The position numbers and the translations under genes were made by a program. DNA of 64,000 nucleotides from Chitinophagaceae bacterium (GTDB taxonomy: Bacteria; Bacteroidota; Bacteroidia; Chitinophagales; Chitinophagaceae). The DNA is taken from the NCBI GenBank assembly GCA_016720565.1, contig JADKKJ010000012.1, forward strand, positions 62,001 through 126,000, written 5' to 3'. Positions 1-7,446 of the stretch are shown here, piece after piece; position 1 is the stretch's first letter; every line of letters begins with the position of its first letter. The notes beneath the pieces are model-generated. The model did no database searches. It was given only the letters and a program-made list of their open reading frames with translations, and was not told the origin of the DNA.

Positions 1-1384
1 TATTATTCACTTCCTGTAATTCATTTTCAGGAACAGAGGCGGCCACTACACCCGCACCTGCCTGGCAGGTAAGTATGTTTTGTTTGCTTAAGAAACTCCG
101 AATAAGAATAGCATGATTAAAATCCCCGTTAAAACCTGCAAAACCGATCGCTCCACCATAATAAGATCGGGCTGTTGGCTCCAGTGAGTCGATCAGTTGC
201 ATGGCCCTGAATTTTGGCGCGCCGCTCAGGGTTCCAGCCGGAAAACAATTTGCCAGCAGTGAAAAACTATTGCTGTTTGCTGGAATTTTACCGGTCACTT
301 CACTCACCAGGTGGATCACGTGGGAAAAATATTGAATCTCGCGGTAATGGGTAACGGTAACCCCCGAGCATACACGGCTCAGGTCATTCCTGGCAAGATC
401 AACCAGCATTACATGTTCCGCATTTTCTTTAGGGTCTTTCAAAAGATTCTCTGCCGCAAGCCGGTCTGCTTCATCATTTCCTGTCCTGCGGAAGGTACCT
501 GCAATGGGATGCACAACGGCCCTGCCATTGGCCACCAGCAACTGTGCTTCCGGTGATGAACCCATCAGTTTATAATCACCATAATCAAAAAAGAAAAGGT
601 AGGGAGATGGATTTACGCTGCGAAGAGCCCGGTATACATTGAACTCATCGCCGAGAAATGACTGCTGGAACCTGCGGCTGAGTACGATCTGGAACACATC
701 TCCCCGGTAACAGGAAGCGATCCCTTTCTTTACTATTTCGAGATACTCATCATCTGTGAGATTGCTGAATTCCTCTCCTTTCAATTCAAATGGATAAATG
801 GGCACGTCCTTGCTTCTTATCAATGATTCTACCACCGGCAGATCGGATGGTACGTCTTCCAGCAGATTTTCACAAATAAAAAGTTCATCGCGAAAATGAT
901 CGATGGCGATCACATACTGGTAAAGCCGGTATCGCATCAGTGGTATATTCGCCGCTGTATCATCCTTTCTATTTTTGGAAACTGTGTCCAACTCTACCGA
1001 ATCAAAGAACCTGACCGCATCATAACTGGTATATCCATAAAGTCCCTGCGCAAATAATTCTTCTTTCTGACCTGAATGAATACAATCATAGCCCTTCATA
1101 TATTCCTGCAGCAATTCCGGCACCTGGTTGTTTTTATCAAGCGCAGTTTTTTGAGGGTCCCTTCCCGGATATTTCCATTCTATTTGTCCCTGTTCCCTGA
1201 TCTCTATTCCTCCGATGGCATTGATGCCAATAAAAGAAAAACTATTCTGTGCAGAATGATGGTCCGTACTTTCCAAAAGCACCGTATCCCTGAACCGATC
1301 GCGCAGGCGCAGGTAAATACCAACCGGTGTATACAGGTCGGCCAGCATCCGGGTACATTTGGTATGAATGGTTATCTTTCTCAT
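1..1384 (-). CDS. trpE: Anthranilate synthase component I, 3' end cut by the window
   Basis: Converts chorismate and ammonia (from the glutamine amidotransferase TrpG) to anthranilate, the first step of tryptophan synthesis. I translated 461 codons from the ATG at 1384; the frame is open to the left edge. The N-terminal half carries LLES (residues 36-39) followed by a Ser-rich stretch, the region known in TrpE to bind feedback tryptophan. The chorismate-binding half shows GSSPEA (275-280), HPIAGTFRR (292-300), EHVMLVDLARND (323-334), FPAGTLSGAPK (381-391) and AGAGVVAAS (442-450). PabB and isochorismate synthase share this fold, but the LLES motif and the Trp-codon leader upstream favour TrpE. 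The rest of the trp operon presumably lies left of the window. Confidence 0.95.
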   Translation of the reverse strand, partial: MRKITIHTKCTRMLADLYTPVGIYLRLRDRFRDTVLLESTDHHSAQNSFSFIGINAIGGIEIREQGQIEWKYPGRDPQKTALDKNNQVPELLQEYMKGYDCIHSGQKEELFAQGLYGYTSYDAVRFFDSVELDTVSKNRKDDTAANIPLMRYRLYQYVIAIDHFRDELFICENLLEDVPSDLPVVESLIRSKDVPIYPFELKGEEFSNLTDDEYLEIVKKGIASCYRGDVFQIVLSRRFQQSFLGDEFNVYRALRSVNPSPYLFFFDYGDYKLMGSSPEAQLLVANGRAVVHPIAGTFRRTGNDEADRLAAENLLKDPKENAEHVMLVDLARNDLSRVCSGVTVTHYREIQYFSHVIHLVSEVTGKIPANSNSFSLLANCFPAGTLSGAPKFRAMQLIDSLEPTARSYYGGAIGFAGFNGDFNHAILIRSFLSKQNILTCQAGAGVVAASVPENELQEVNN

Positions 1385-1395
1385 TGCTGTTAAAT

Positions 1396-1418
1396 AAAAA
1401 ACCCCGAACCAGTCGGGG
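1396..1418 (-). terminator. trp attenuator terminator hairpin
   Basis: On the minus strand CCCCGA (1407-1402 on plus) pairs with TCGGGG (1418-1413) across a 5-nt loop, and six T residues follow (1401-1396). The hairpin ends 11 bp before the trpE ATG, downstream of a leader peptide gene, so it most likely acts as a conditional terminator rather than an operon end. Confidence 0.88.
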
Positions 1419-1457
1419 CCACATATAGTTATGCAAACAGATATGGTCTACAGCCCC
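1415..1457 (-). promoter_or_regulatory. trp antiterminator (segments 2 and 3)
   Basis: In the minus-strand transcript GGGGCU (plus 1457-1452, the last leader codons) can pair with GGCCCC (1420-1415), with one G-U pair. The stem can extend with AC/GU and AUAU (1444-1441) pairing with AUAU (1426-1423) around a 14-nt loop. This would take up the 5' arm of the terminator. The leader stop codon lies inside segment 2, so a ribosome that finishes the leader would block the antiterminator. A ribosome stalled on the Trp codons (1483-1475) would leave it free. UGGU in the Trp codons can also pair with ACCA (1447-1444). Confidence 0.8.
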
Positions 1458-1510
1458 TGATCAAGAGTTGTATGCCACCACCAGTTTGTATTTTTAATTA
1501 CCTGCTTCAT
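1448..1510 (-). CDS. trpL: trp operon leader peptide, 20 aa with Trp-Trp-Trp
   Basis: A 21-codon ORF reads MKQVIKNTNWWWHTTLDQGL and stops at TAG (1448-1450). Three consecutive TGG codons occupy 1475-1483. Trp is rare, so a run of three in a short ORF directly before trpE and its terminator is the classical signature of ribosome-mediated attenuation. There is no visible Shine-Dalgarno. A TATATTTG -7 element ends only 6 bp before the ATG, so the mRNA may begin almost at the start codon. The alternative, a chance ORF, is unlikely given the matching terminator and antiterminator geometry. Confidence 0.88.
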   Translation of the reverse strand: MKQVIKNTNWWWHTTLDQGL

Positions 1511-1516
1511 CGGGCA

Positions 1517-1524
1517 CAAATATA
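1517..1524 (-). promoter_or_regulatory. Candidate -7 promoter element for trpL-trpE
   Basis: TATATTTG on the minus strand matches the Bacteroidota -7 consensus TAnnTTTG exactly. No good TTG is visible at the -33 spacing; only T-rich sequence is present. The predicted start of transcription would be within a few bases of the leader ATG. Confidence 0.55.
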
Positions 1525-1602
1525 AAGGCAATCGGTAAGAACTGAAAAAACTTTTTTAGCTTTATCGTCGCTGAAATGCCTTCTTTACTTTAAATTCTCA
1601 TT

Positions 1603-1893
1603 ATGATCATTCAACATAAACTGGAAGGAACTCACGGGGCATTTTTTGTTGAACAGGAGGGTAATATCCTGGCAGAAATGGTCTACAGTAGTTCCAATGC
1701 CTTAAAAATGATCATTGAACATACCGAGGTAGGCGAAGAACTTCGGGGACAGAATATAGGGGCGCAGCTGGTGGCTGCAGCCGTAGAACATGCCCGCAGG
1801 CATCATATGAAGATCCTGCCGCTCTGTCCTTTCGCCCATGCCCTGCTTCATAAAAAACCCGAATACAAGGACATATTATCTGAACCAAAATAA
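1603..1893 (+). CDS. GNAT-family N-acetyltransferase, YjdJ type
   Basis: A 96-residue protein matching the small single-domain GNAT family (Acetyltransf_CG, YjdJ-like), which transfers acetyl groups from acetyl-CoA to an unknown amine. The acetyl-CoA loop appears as RGQNIGAQL (about residues 49-57) after a conserved HTEVGEELRG segment. The C-terminal LPLCPFAHALLHKKPEY fits the family, where a C-terminal Cys and Tyr are common. Length is normal for this minimal family. Its stop is followed 3 bp later by the amidohydrolase start, so the two are probably co-transcribed. The substrate is unknown. Confidence 0.85.
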   Translation: MIIQHKLEGTHGAFFVEQEGNILAEMVYSSSNALKMIIEHTEVGEELRGQNIGAQLVAAAVEHARRHHMKILPLCPFAHALLHKKPEYKDILSEPK

Positions 1894-1896
1894 CTG

Positions 1897-3156
1897 ATGA
1901 AAAATATCTTCCTGACCCTCACCCTGCTCACCTGTCTTCAGGTTTTTTCTCAAACCGATAAATATATACTCCTTAAGCCTGACCGGGTTTTTGATGGAGA
2001 GAATATGCAAACCGGTTGGATCGTGTTGCTAAAGAACCAGAAGATCGAAGCGGCGGGTCCAATGAATTTTAAACTGCCCGCAGGCACCGAAGTGATCGAG
2101 CTGAAAGGAATGACCTTATTACCCGGGTTGATCGAAGGCCATTCACATATTTTCCTGCATCCCTATAATGAAACGCTTTGGGAGGACCAGGTACTGAAAG
2201 AATCCCGCGCTGAAAGAACGGCCCGTGCCGTGAATCATGCCAAAGCCACCCTGATGGCTGGTTTTACTACGATCCGCGACCTTGGAACGGAGGGCGCTTA
2301 CTATGATGATGCCGGCTTAAAAAAAACGATCGAAAAAAATATCATACCCGGCCCCCGAATGATCATTGCTACCCGGGCCATTGTGGCAAAAGGAGCCTAT
2401 GCGCCCAAAGCAGTGGATCCCGACCTGCATTTACCGCAGGGAGCCGCTGAAGTTAGCAGTCCGGATGAAATGGAATTCCAGGTCCGCGACCAGATTGGCA
2501 AAGGAGCTGACCTTATTAAAGTATATGCTGATTATGGGTATGGTCCCAATAAAGAAACCGTTCCTACCCTCACAGTGGAAGAAATGAAAAGGGCGGTATT
2601 GGTCGCAAACGCCAGTGGAAGAACGGTAGTGGCCCATGCTCAAAGCGCCAAAGGAATGATGAATGCCATCAATGCAGGCGTTACTACCATCGAACATGGC
2701 GACCATGCTACGCTGGAAGTATATCAACTAATGAAGGAAAGGAATATCGCCCTTTGTCCTACCCTGGCTGCCCTCGAAGCTTACCAGGAATATTTTTCGG
2801 GATATAAAAAAGGGATCGACCCGGAGACCAGCGCCCTATTGGAAAAGAGAAGATCATTTCAATTAGCCCTGAGCGCTGGGGTTAAAATTGTCATGGGTGG
2901 TGATGTGGGTGTTTTCTCCCATGGAGATAATGCAAGGGAAATGGAATTGATGGCAAACTATGGCATGAAGCCCATTGATGTATTGCGTTCCGCCACTTCC
3001 GTGAATGCCGATGTATTTGGTTATGGCGATCGTATCGGCCGCATTAAAAAAGGACTTTACGCAGATCTTATAGCGGTGCAGGATGACCCATCGATAGATA
3101 TAAAAAACATCAGAAAGGTACAGTTGGTGATGAAGAACGGGGAAAGGTATAAATAG
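1897..3156 (+). CDS. Secreted metal-dependent amidohydrolase
   Basis: A 419-residue member of the amidohydrolase superfamily (imidazolonepropionase/prolidase-like branch), expected to hydrolyse amide or peptide-type bonds outside the cytoplasm. Residues 1-19 form a signal peptide ending LQVFSQ. Metal ligands are visible: HSH at 82-84, the probable carboxylated lysine in LIKVYAD (Lys208), His247 in VVAHAQ, His267 in IEHGDH and the Asp of GGDVGVFSHG. The C-terminal GRIKKGLYADLIAV returns to the composite beta-sandwich domain typical of the fold. The substrate cannot be told from sequence; bacterial relatives include aryldialkylphosphatase-like and dipeptidase enzymes. Confidence 0.88.
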   Translation: MKNIFLTLTLLTCLQVFSQTDKYILLKPDRVFDGENMQTGWIVLLKNQKIEAAGPMNFKLPAGTEVIELKGMTLLPGLIEGHSHIFLHPYNETLWEDQVLKESRAERTARAVNHAKATLMAGFTTIRDLGTEGAYYDDAGLKKTIEKNIIPGPRMIIATRAIVAKGAYAPKAVDPDLHLPQGAAEVSSPDEMEFQVRDQIGKGADLIKVYADYGYGPNKETVPTLTVEEMKRAVLVANASGRTVVAHAQSAKGMMNAINAGVTTIEHGDHATLEVYQLMKERNIALCPTLAALEAYQEYFSGYKKGIDPETSALLEKRRSFQLALSAGVKIVMGGDVGVFSHGDNAREMELMANYGMKPIDVLRSATSVNADVFGYGDRIGRIKKGLYADLIAVQDDPSIDIKNIRKVQLVMKNGERYK

Positions 3157-3169
3157 TTATGATTTAAGA

Positions 3170-3234
3170 GTTAGCAGTTAGGAGTAGAATTTCGATCGAA
3201 AGAATATTCCTGCTACTAACTGCCAACTGCTAAC
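3170..3234. repeat. Intergenic inverted 7-bp word array, GTTAGCA family
   Basis: Left arm 3170-3187 reads GTTAGCA, GTTAGGA, GTAG. Right arm 3213-3234 is the inverted form CTACTAA, CTGCCAA, CTGCTAA, C. The first 10 bases pair perfectly and the rest imperfectly. A TTTCGATCGAAA palindrome (3190-3201) lies in the loop. It fills the gap between two convergent genes and touches the stop codon of the minus-strand gene. It may act as a bidirectional terminator. The same word recurs at 60.7 kb. Confidence 0.7.
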
Positions 3235-4478
3235 TAGTAACTTATTCTCCATATCCTCCCCTCTTTATCATCACTGATAAGAAGCGATCCATCTGGCATT
3301 TCTGCCAATCCGCAGGGACGGTATTTTGCCTGGCCGGAACCAGCTATGGATTCCTTACCGGTAAAACCATTGGCGAATATTTCATAACTACCTTTCGGCT
3401 TTCCTTTTTCAAAGGGAACAAATACCACAAAATAACCAGCCTGCTTTAAGGGGGCCCGGTTCCAGGAACCGTGAAAAGCGATAAATGCTCCATTCTTATA
3501 CCTTGCCGGGAACATTTTTCCTGAATAGAATTGTAAGGCATTCGGCGCCCAGTGGCCGGGAAACCCCATAATTGGAAGGGACTTGCCCGAACAACGTCCA
3601 ACCTGCTTTCCATCGCCCCCGTATTCGGGTCCCAGTAGCTTTTTTTTCTGCAGGTGATCGTAATAACAATAGGGCCATCCAAAATCGCTGTTCTTTTTTA
3701 CCAGTAAGAATTCTTCAGCAGGAAGTTCTGCACTTTGCTCCTTAGAATAAATATCCGGGGCTATATCGCCTAATTGATCGCGGCCATGTTGCATGGCATA
3801 TAGCTCTCCATCATTTTCATTCCAGTCAATACCTACGATGTTCCGGATGCCCGTTGCAAATCGAATACCTTCCTTATACCCCTGGTTCAGTTTATTCACT
3901 TTGAATTGCCATATCCCGCCTGCTTTTTCCAATAAAGGACAGGGATCCTGGCCAGGAGAACCTGGTGTACGGTCGGTAGTCTGGCAGGCATTGGAAGGAG
4001 CGCCAATGGTAACATAAATATTCCCCTTGTTATCCAGCGCAAGCGATTTTGTATTATGCTGCCCCTGGTCTATAAGGCCTGAGACAATGACCTCTGGTTT
4101 CTCCGGATCCGCTACTTCGTTATTGGCGTTAAATTTGTACCTGTACACAGTTGTATTCGAGGAAGCATATAAATAGCCATTACCGATCGCAATACCGGTA
4201 CCACCATAGTTGCAAAATGCATTTAGCTGCTTATACACACCATCCATTTTTCTCAATACGATGATCCCTTTTCCATTTTTAAGATTACTGAGTTTGACAT
4301 AGATATCTCCGTTGGTATTCACAACCAGGTGACGATTGTTACCCAGTGACTGCACTACGGTTTCTGATTTAAATCCCGCAGGAAGGGTTAGTGTGATATC
4401 TGCATCTCCGGGAACCGCGCAGAAAATATTCAACGCCAGCGCAGAGATCGATAAGGTAATGATTGACCTGATGTTCAT
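3234..4478 (-). CDS. Secreted PQQ-dependent sugar dehydrogenase-like protein
   Basis: A 414-residue secreted beta-propeller of the glucose/sorbosone dehydrogenase family (GSDH). Such enzymes oxidise aldoses in the periplasm using pyrroloquinoline quinone, passing electrons to the respiratory chain. An N-terminal signal peptide (about 1-20) precedes the propeller. Typical family stretches are visible: FATGIRNIVGIDWNENDGEL, YAMQHGRDQL, a FGWPYC segment, and HGSWNRAPLKQAGYFVVF near the C terminus. No haem c motif (CxxCH) is fused. No PQQ synthesis genes are in the window, so cofactor supply is unknown. Substrate specificity cannot be assigned. Confidence 0.82.
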   Translation of the reverse strand: MNIRSIITLSISALALNIFCAVPGDADITLTLPAGFKSETVVQSLGNNRHLVVNTNGDIYVKLSNLKNGKGIIVLRKMDGVYKQLNAFCNYGGTGIAIGNGYLYASSNTTVYRYKFNANNEVADPEKPEVIVSGLIDQGQHNTKSLALDNKGNIYVTIGAPSNACQTTDRTPGSPGQDPCPLLEKAGGIWQFKVNKLNQGYKEGIRFATGIRNIVGIDWNENDGELYAMQHGRDQLGDIAPDIYSKEQSAELPAEEFLLVKKNSDFGWPYCYYDHLQKKKLLGPEYGGDGKQVGRCSGKSLPIMGFPGHWAPNALQFYSGKMFPARYKNGAFIAFHGSWNRAPLKQAGYFVVFVPFEKGKPKGSYEIFANGFTGKESIAGSGQAKYRPCGLAEMPDGSLLISDDKEGRIWRISY

Positions 4479-4525
4479 GTAGGTTGTTTTTCAATTGTCC
4501 ATTAAACAAATTAATAAAGCTACTG

Positions 4526-4555
4526 TTGTGTTAAAATTACGGAACTGTATGTTTG
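4526..4555 (+). promoter_or_regulatory. Bacteroidota-type promoter for the candidate small RNA
   Basis: TTG at 4526-4528, exactly 19 bp of spacing, then TATGTTTG at 4548-4555. This is a full match to the Bacteroidota housekeeping promoter (-33 TTG, -7 TAnnTTTG). Transcription should start near 4561, far upstream of the next gene at 4807. Confidence 0.7.
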
Positions 4556-4560
4556 TATTA

Positions 4561-4750
4561 GCCTGAATCTTGATCATGGGTCCTCTTCATTTGGTGCTAT
4601 TGTTGGCATCTTATTTCGCTTCGCTTTAAGCTTACAAAAAATTAAATGCACCAAACAGAATCAAAACAAAAACTGCTGGTAGTACAACATTGAAAAACGA
4701 CATGCTTCAGGGGGGTTCCGGGAAAATGGGCTTTTGTGAAGCCCTTTTTT
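4561..4750 (+). ncRNA. Candidate small RNA of about 190 nt
   Basis: The stretch is framed by a consensus promoter ending at 4555 and a strong intrinsic terminator ending at 4750. It has no ORF longer than 15 codons. Self-complementary pieces suggest structure: CCTGAA (4562-4567) with TTCAGG (4706-4711), CATG (4575-4578) with CATG (4701-4704), and TTTGGTGC (4590-4597) with GCACCAAA (4648-4655). Size and closing-stem layout recall 6S RNA, but I cannot confirm that family by eye. It could instead be a regulated leader of the secreted-protein gene at 4807. Confidence 0.42.
4728..4750 (+). terminator. Intrinsic terminator of the candidate small RNA
   Basis: GGGCTT (4728-4733) and AAGCCC (4739-4744) form a stem with a TTGTG loop, followed directly by six T residues. 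It lies 57 bp before the next start codon and no plus-strand protein gene lies upstream of it. Confidence 0.8.
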
Positions 4751-4806
4751 ATTTTATTAACGTTGCCGGAAACAACTATTAGCCGGGGATTAGCGACTTT
4801 TACAGC

Positions 4807-5205
4807 GTGAAAAGGATCAGTTTTATTAGCCTCTTACTGTTATTTGCCCCAGCCATGGCATTTTGCCAGCAGGTAGACAGCATCTATTTTCATTTATATA
4901 CAGACAGCCTTAAAAAAGGCCAGCACAATTATATCAATGTTGATGGAAAATTATCCAATGGAAAATGGCTTCCCCTTACTGAGAAAGAGGTCAGCTTTAG
5001 CTGCAAGGAAGCCGTATTCACAGGTAATGAACTGATCATTCCTGAAAATTTTTCCCTTAGCAGTGTGACCATTACGGCCACTTTAAAGCGAAATACAGCT
5101 ATTAAGATCGAAAGAACCATCTGGATCAAACAAAGACCCGACCCTCCGCTTCCGGCAGCAGACGATCCTTCTGATAAATCTTTCAGGAAAAACAGGAGGA
5201 GCTGA
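4807..5205 (+). CDS. Small secreted protein of unknown function
   Basis: I do not recognise this 132-residue protein. It begins with GTG, chosen because it starts a clean signal peptide (KRISFISLLLLFAPAMAFC, cleavage around residues 20-21); no in-frame ATG would keep that peptide. The mature part has the alternating hydrophobic pattern of a single beta-sandwich or Ig-like domain (about residues 35-105). It ends in a Pro/Asp/Lys/Arg-rich tail. There is no sorting domain and no catalytic motif. It follows the candidate small RNA terminator and is convergent with the aldolase gene, whose stop lies 2 bp away. Confidence 0.6.
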   Translation: MKRISFISLLLLFAPAMAFCQQVDSIYFHLYTDSLKKGQHNYINVDGKLSNGKWLPLTEKEVSFSCKEAVFTGNELIIPENFSLSSVTITATLKRNTAIKIERTIWIKQRPDPPLPAADDPSDKSFRKNRRS

Positions 5206-5207
5206 TC

Positions 5208-5861
5208 CTATGCGAATTTTTTGGCATCCTCCACGAACTTGGCCAGGCCAATATCTGTAAGTGGATGTTTCAGCAATCCAAGAATAGAATCAAGCGGGCA
5301 GGTACACACATCGGCGCCTGCCTCTGCACATTTCACAATATGTAAGGGGCTGCGTATGGAGGCCGCGAGGATCTCCGTTTTGAAACCCTGAATGCCGTAA
5401 ATGTTTGCGATCTGGCTGATCAGCTCAACGCCATCCCAACTGCTATCATCAATACGCCCGATAAATGGGGAAACGAAAGTTGCTCCCGCTTTGGCTGCCA
5501 GGATAGCCTGCCCTGCAGAAAATACCAGGGTACAGTTAGTGCGAATACCATTTTCAGTGAACCATTTCAATGCCTTCACCCCGTCTTTGATCATCGGCAC
5601 TTTCACCACGATATTCGGGTGTATGGCCGCCAGTTTCTTTCCTTCTTCCACCATTTCATTGAACTCCGTGCTTACCACTTCCGCGCTGATCGCGCCATCC
5701 ACAATTTCACAGATGGTCTTGTAATGATTCATCACAGCAGCTTCGCCTTTAATACCTTCTTTGGCCATCAGGGAAGGGTTGGTAGTAACGCCATCAAGTA
5801 TACCTAATTCGTTTGCTTCCTGTATTTGGGCCAGGTTGGCAGTATCAATGAAAAATTTCAT
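5208..5861 (-). CDS. fsa: Fructose-6-phosphate aldolase / TalC-type transaldolase
   Basis: A 217-residue cytoplasmic enzyme of the short transaldolase subfamily (TalC/FSA/MipB), forming a Schiff base with dihydroxyacetone units from sugar phosphates. It serves the non-oxidative pentose phosphate pathway or direct fructose-6-phosphate cleavage. MKFFIDTANL at the start, GVTTNPSLMAKEG (24-36), NIVVKVPM with the probable Schiff-base Lys87, and FVSPFIGRIDD are all family hallmarks. The length is typical for this subfamily and much shorter than classical TalB. Whether the main activity is transaldolase or aldolase cannot be decided here. In many Bacteroidota it is the only transaldolase. Confidence 0.93.
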   Translation of the reverse strand: MKFFIDTANLAQIQEANELGILDGVTTNPSLMAKEGIKGEAAVMNHYKTICEIVDGAISAEVVSTEFNEMVEEGKKLAAIHPNIVVKVPMIKDGVKALKWFTENGIRTNCTLVFSAGQAILAAKAGATFVSPFIGRIDDSSWDGVELISQIANIYGIQGFKTEILAASIRSPLHIVKCAEAGADVCTCPLDSILGLLKHPLTDIGLAKFVEDAKKFA

Positions 5862-5990
5862 GTTGAGGGATTGTGTTGCCGCAAAATTAAGGGAATAAAA
5901 TCCTGCCTTTAAAAAATAATAACCACGAAATAATATTGCTTTCAGGCAGATTTAAAGGCCTTCTATCCCACGGGGCTGCCTGCTTTTTCC

Positions 5991-5998
5991 TATATTTG
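5991..5998 (+). promoter_or_regulatory. -7 promoter element of the SRP RNA gene
   Basis: TATATTTG matches TAnnTTTG and ends 4 bp before the paired part of the SRP RNA. No clear TTG lies at the -33 spacing. Confidence 0.6.
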
Positions 5999-6000
5999 CG

Positions 6001-6096
6001 GCGGCAGGTCTTACACGACCAGCTCCTGCTGAATCTCCCAGGGCCGGAAGGCAGCAAGAGTAGGTGGTTGAGCGGTGCGATGTAAGTAGCCTGCCA
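6001..6096 (+). ncRNA. ffs: Signal recognition particle RNA, small bacterial type
   Basis: The RNA scaffolds Ffh to target nascent membrane proteins. The conserved apical domain is visible at about 6040-6058 as CCAGGGCCGGAAGGCAGCAA, containing the GGAA tetraloop and the asymmetric AGCA loop bound by Ffh. The ends close: GGCAGG and CTTAC near 6003-6013 pair with GTAAG and CCTGCC at 6082-6095. Seven T residues follow (6097-6103), making the closing stem double as a terminator. The total length of about 96 nt is normal for the small SRP RNA. Its T run overlaps the stop end of the minus-strand gene at 6102. Confidence 0.93.
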
Positions 6097-6101
6097 TTTT
6101 T

Positions 6102-7376
6102 TTATCTCTGAAAGCTCGAATTTAAGCGGGCAAATCCCACTAATTCATCATAACGGGCGCCAAAAGGCCGGTAATAAACCATCACCAGGTAACTGTTCTC
6201 TGTTCCCCAATAATTTCCTTCAGTATTCTCAAAGCTTGCTGGCTGGTCTCTCCTGTCAGTAAGGGTCACATATGAATAATTATAGTATCCCTGTTTGAGA
6301 TAAAGGGCCTTCTCATATATCCCTTTCTCCTCGTTAAAGATCATTTTAGAGCCCTCATTCTGCTCGTAGTTGGTGAGTTCCCCGAAAATGTAAATGCTTC
6401 GCCCTTCAAAAGCCTTATTGCCCGGAGGTGTAAAACTGAAATGGACCCAGCAATAATCACTTTGCCATAAAGGATTACTGTTATCACGGTTCTCAATGGA
6501 ATATAATCCATTCAGGTCCCTGGTATAGATATAGACCTTTTTGCCCCGGTCCTCATCGGGCTGTACATAAACATCAATTCGATTTGTATTATTACCATCC
6601 TCGATCCTCAGCATCCGGTCACTTCTTAACCGCAAGCTGCGCAGGTCGATCCATCTCCACTCCTTTCCAGCGGGAAATGTGAGTTTGGAATCATCGCTGT
6701 ATTCGTAATAATTACCCCTGAATATCGTAGGCCTGTCCATCAGCACCGCCGTGCTCCAGGTATAATTCTGCAATACCACCACTTTAAGGTCCTGCGGAGA
6801 AATAGTACTGATCTGGTTGGCGGTAGTGGCCACTTTCACCTGCACTCGCTGATGGGTCTGGAATAAATTGCCATTATAAGGCTGCGTTACCAGTCCCGAA
6901 ACCTGGGCCTTATCTCCCACAACTAAAAATCTTTTTGTAAATATCAGTTTGGAAGTATCATCATTGAGAAAAACCTTCAACAGGTAGTTTCCCGCCTTTC
7001 CGGGAGATGAATTTCTTTCCGGCAGGTTAGCGGAATAATGGGTATACCTGGTACCCACAATATTGGAGTTGCGGTAATTGCTTATACGATTTGTTTGAAA
7101 ACCGCGGATATAATCAAAACTCTGAATCCTGGCCGGTTTCCAGTCGGCATCACAAAGCACCATACTATAGTAATACCATTTCACATCATTATCCATATCA
7201 TCAAAATGCAATTCCAGCTGATCGGCACTTCCCAGCCTTAACACCGGGTAACTGTAGATATCTCCCGAAACATAGAGTTTCACCGAATGGATATTGGAAG
7301 CATAGGTGTGATCCGGCAGTTGCCCCTGCGCTACCAGTGAAAGGATAAAAGCGGTTATGATAAGTAAGTTTTTCAT
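6102..7376 (-). CDS. Type IX secretion system plug protein (DUF5103)
   Basis: A 424-residue secreted protein of the DUF5103 family, known in Flavobacterium as the 'Plug' that closes the periplasmic side of the T9SS translocon SprA when it is idle. A signal peptide occupies residues 1-19 (ending VAQGQ). The mature part is rich in Tyr, Trp and beta-strand patterns, with DADWKPARIQSFDYIRGF near residue 95 and the C-terminal GTENSYLVMVYYRPFGARYD typical of the family. It is monocistronic here, between the SRP RNA and a divergent permease gene. The T9SS cargo at 51 kb shows that the organism uses this system. Confidence 0.85.
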   Translation of the reverse strand: MKNLLIITAFILSLVAQGQLPDHTYASNIHSVKLYVSGDIYSYPVLRLGSADQLELHFDDMDNDVKWYYYSMVLCDADWKPARIQSFDYIRGFQTNRISNYRNSNIVGTRYTHYSANLPERNSSPGKAGNYLLKVFLNDDTSKLIFTKRFLVVGDKAQVSGLVTQPYNGNLFQTHQRVQVKVATTANQISTISPQDLKVVVLQNYTWSTAVLMDRPTIFRGNYYEYSDDSKLTFPAGKEWRWIDLRSLRLRSDRMLRIEDGNNTNRIDVYVQPDEDRGKKVYIYTRDLNGLYSIENRDNSNPLWQSDYCWVHFSFTPPGNKAFEGRSIYIFGELTNYEQNEGSKMIFNEEKGIYEKALYLKQGYYNYSYVTLTDRRDQPASFENTEGNYWGTENSYLVMVYYRPFGARYDELVGFARLNSSFQR

Positions 7377-7446
7377 TTGTTCATTAGCTAACCTAAATTA
7401 GGGCTTATTTTTGTTCCCGTTGGCCAAATAAGACAAAATAAACAAT

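Noticed and set aside
1242..1436. 64-codon minus-strand ORF overlapping trpE start
   Set aside because: Out of frame with trpE and covers the attenuator hairpin; a shadow frame.
4647..4694. 15-codon ORF inside the candidate small RNA
   Set aside because: Too short and without codon pattern; more likely part of the RNA.
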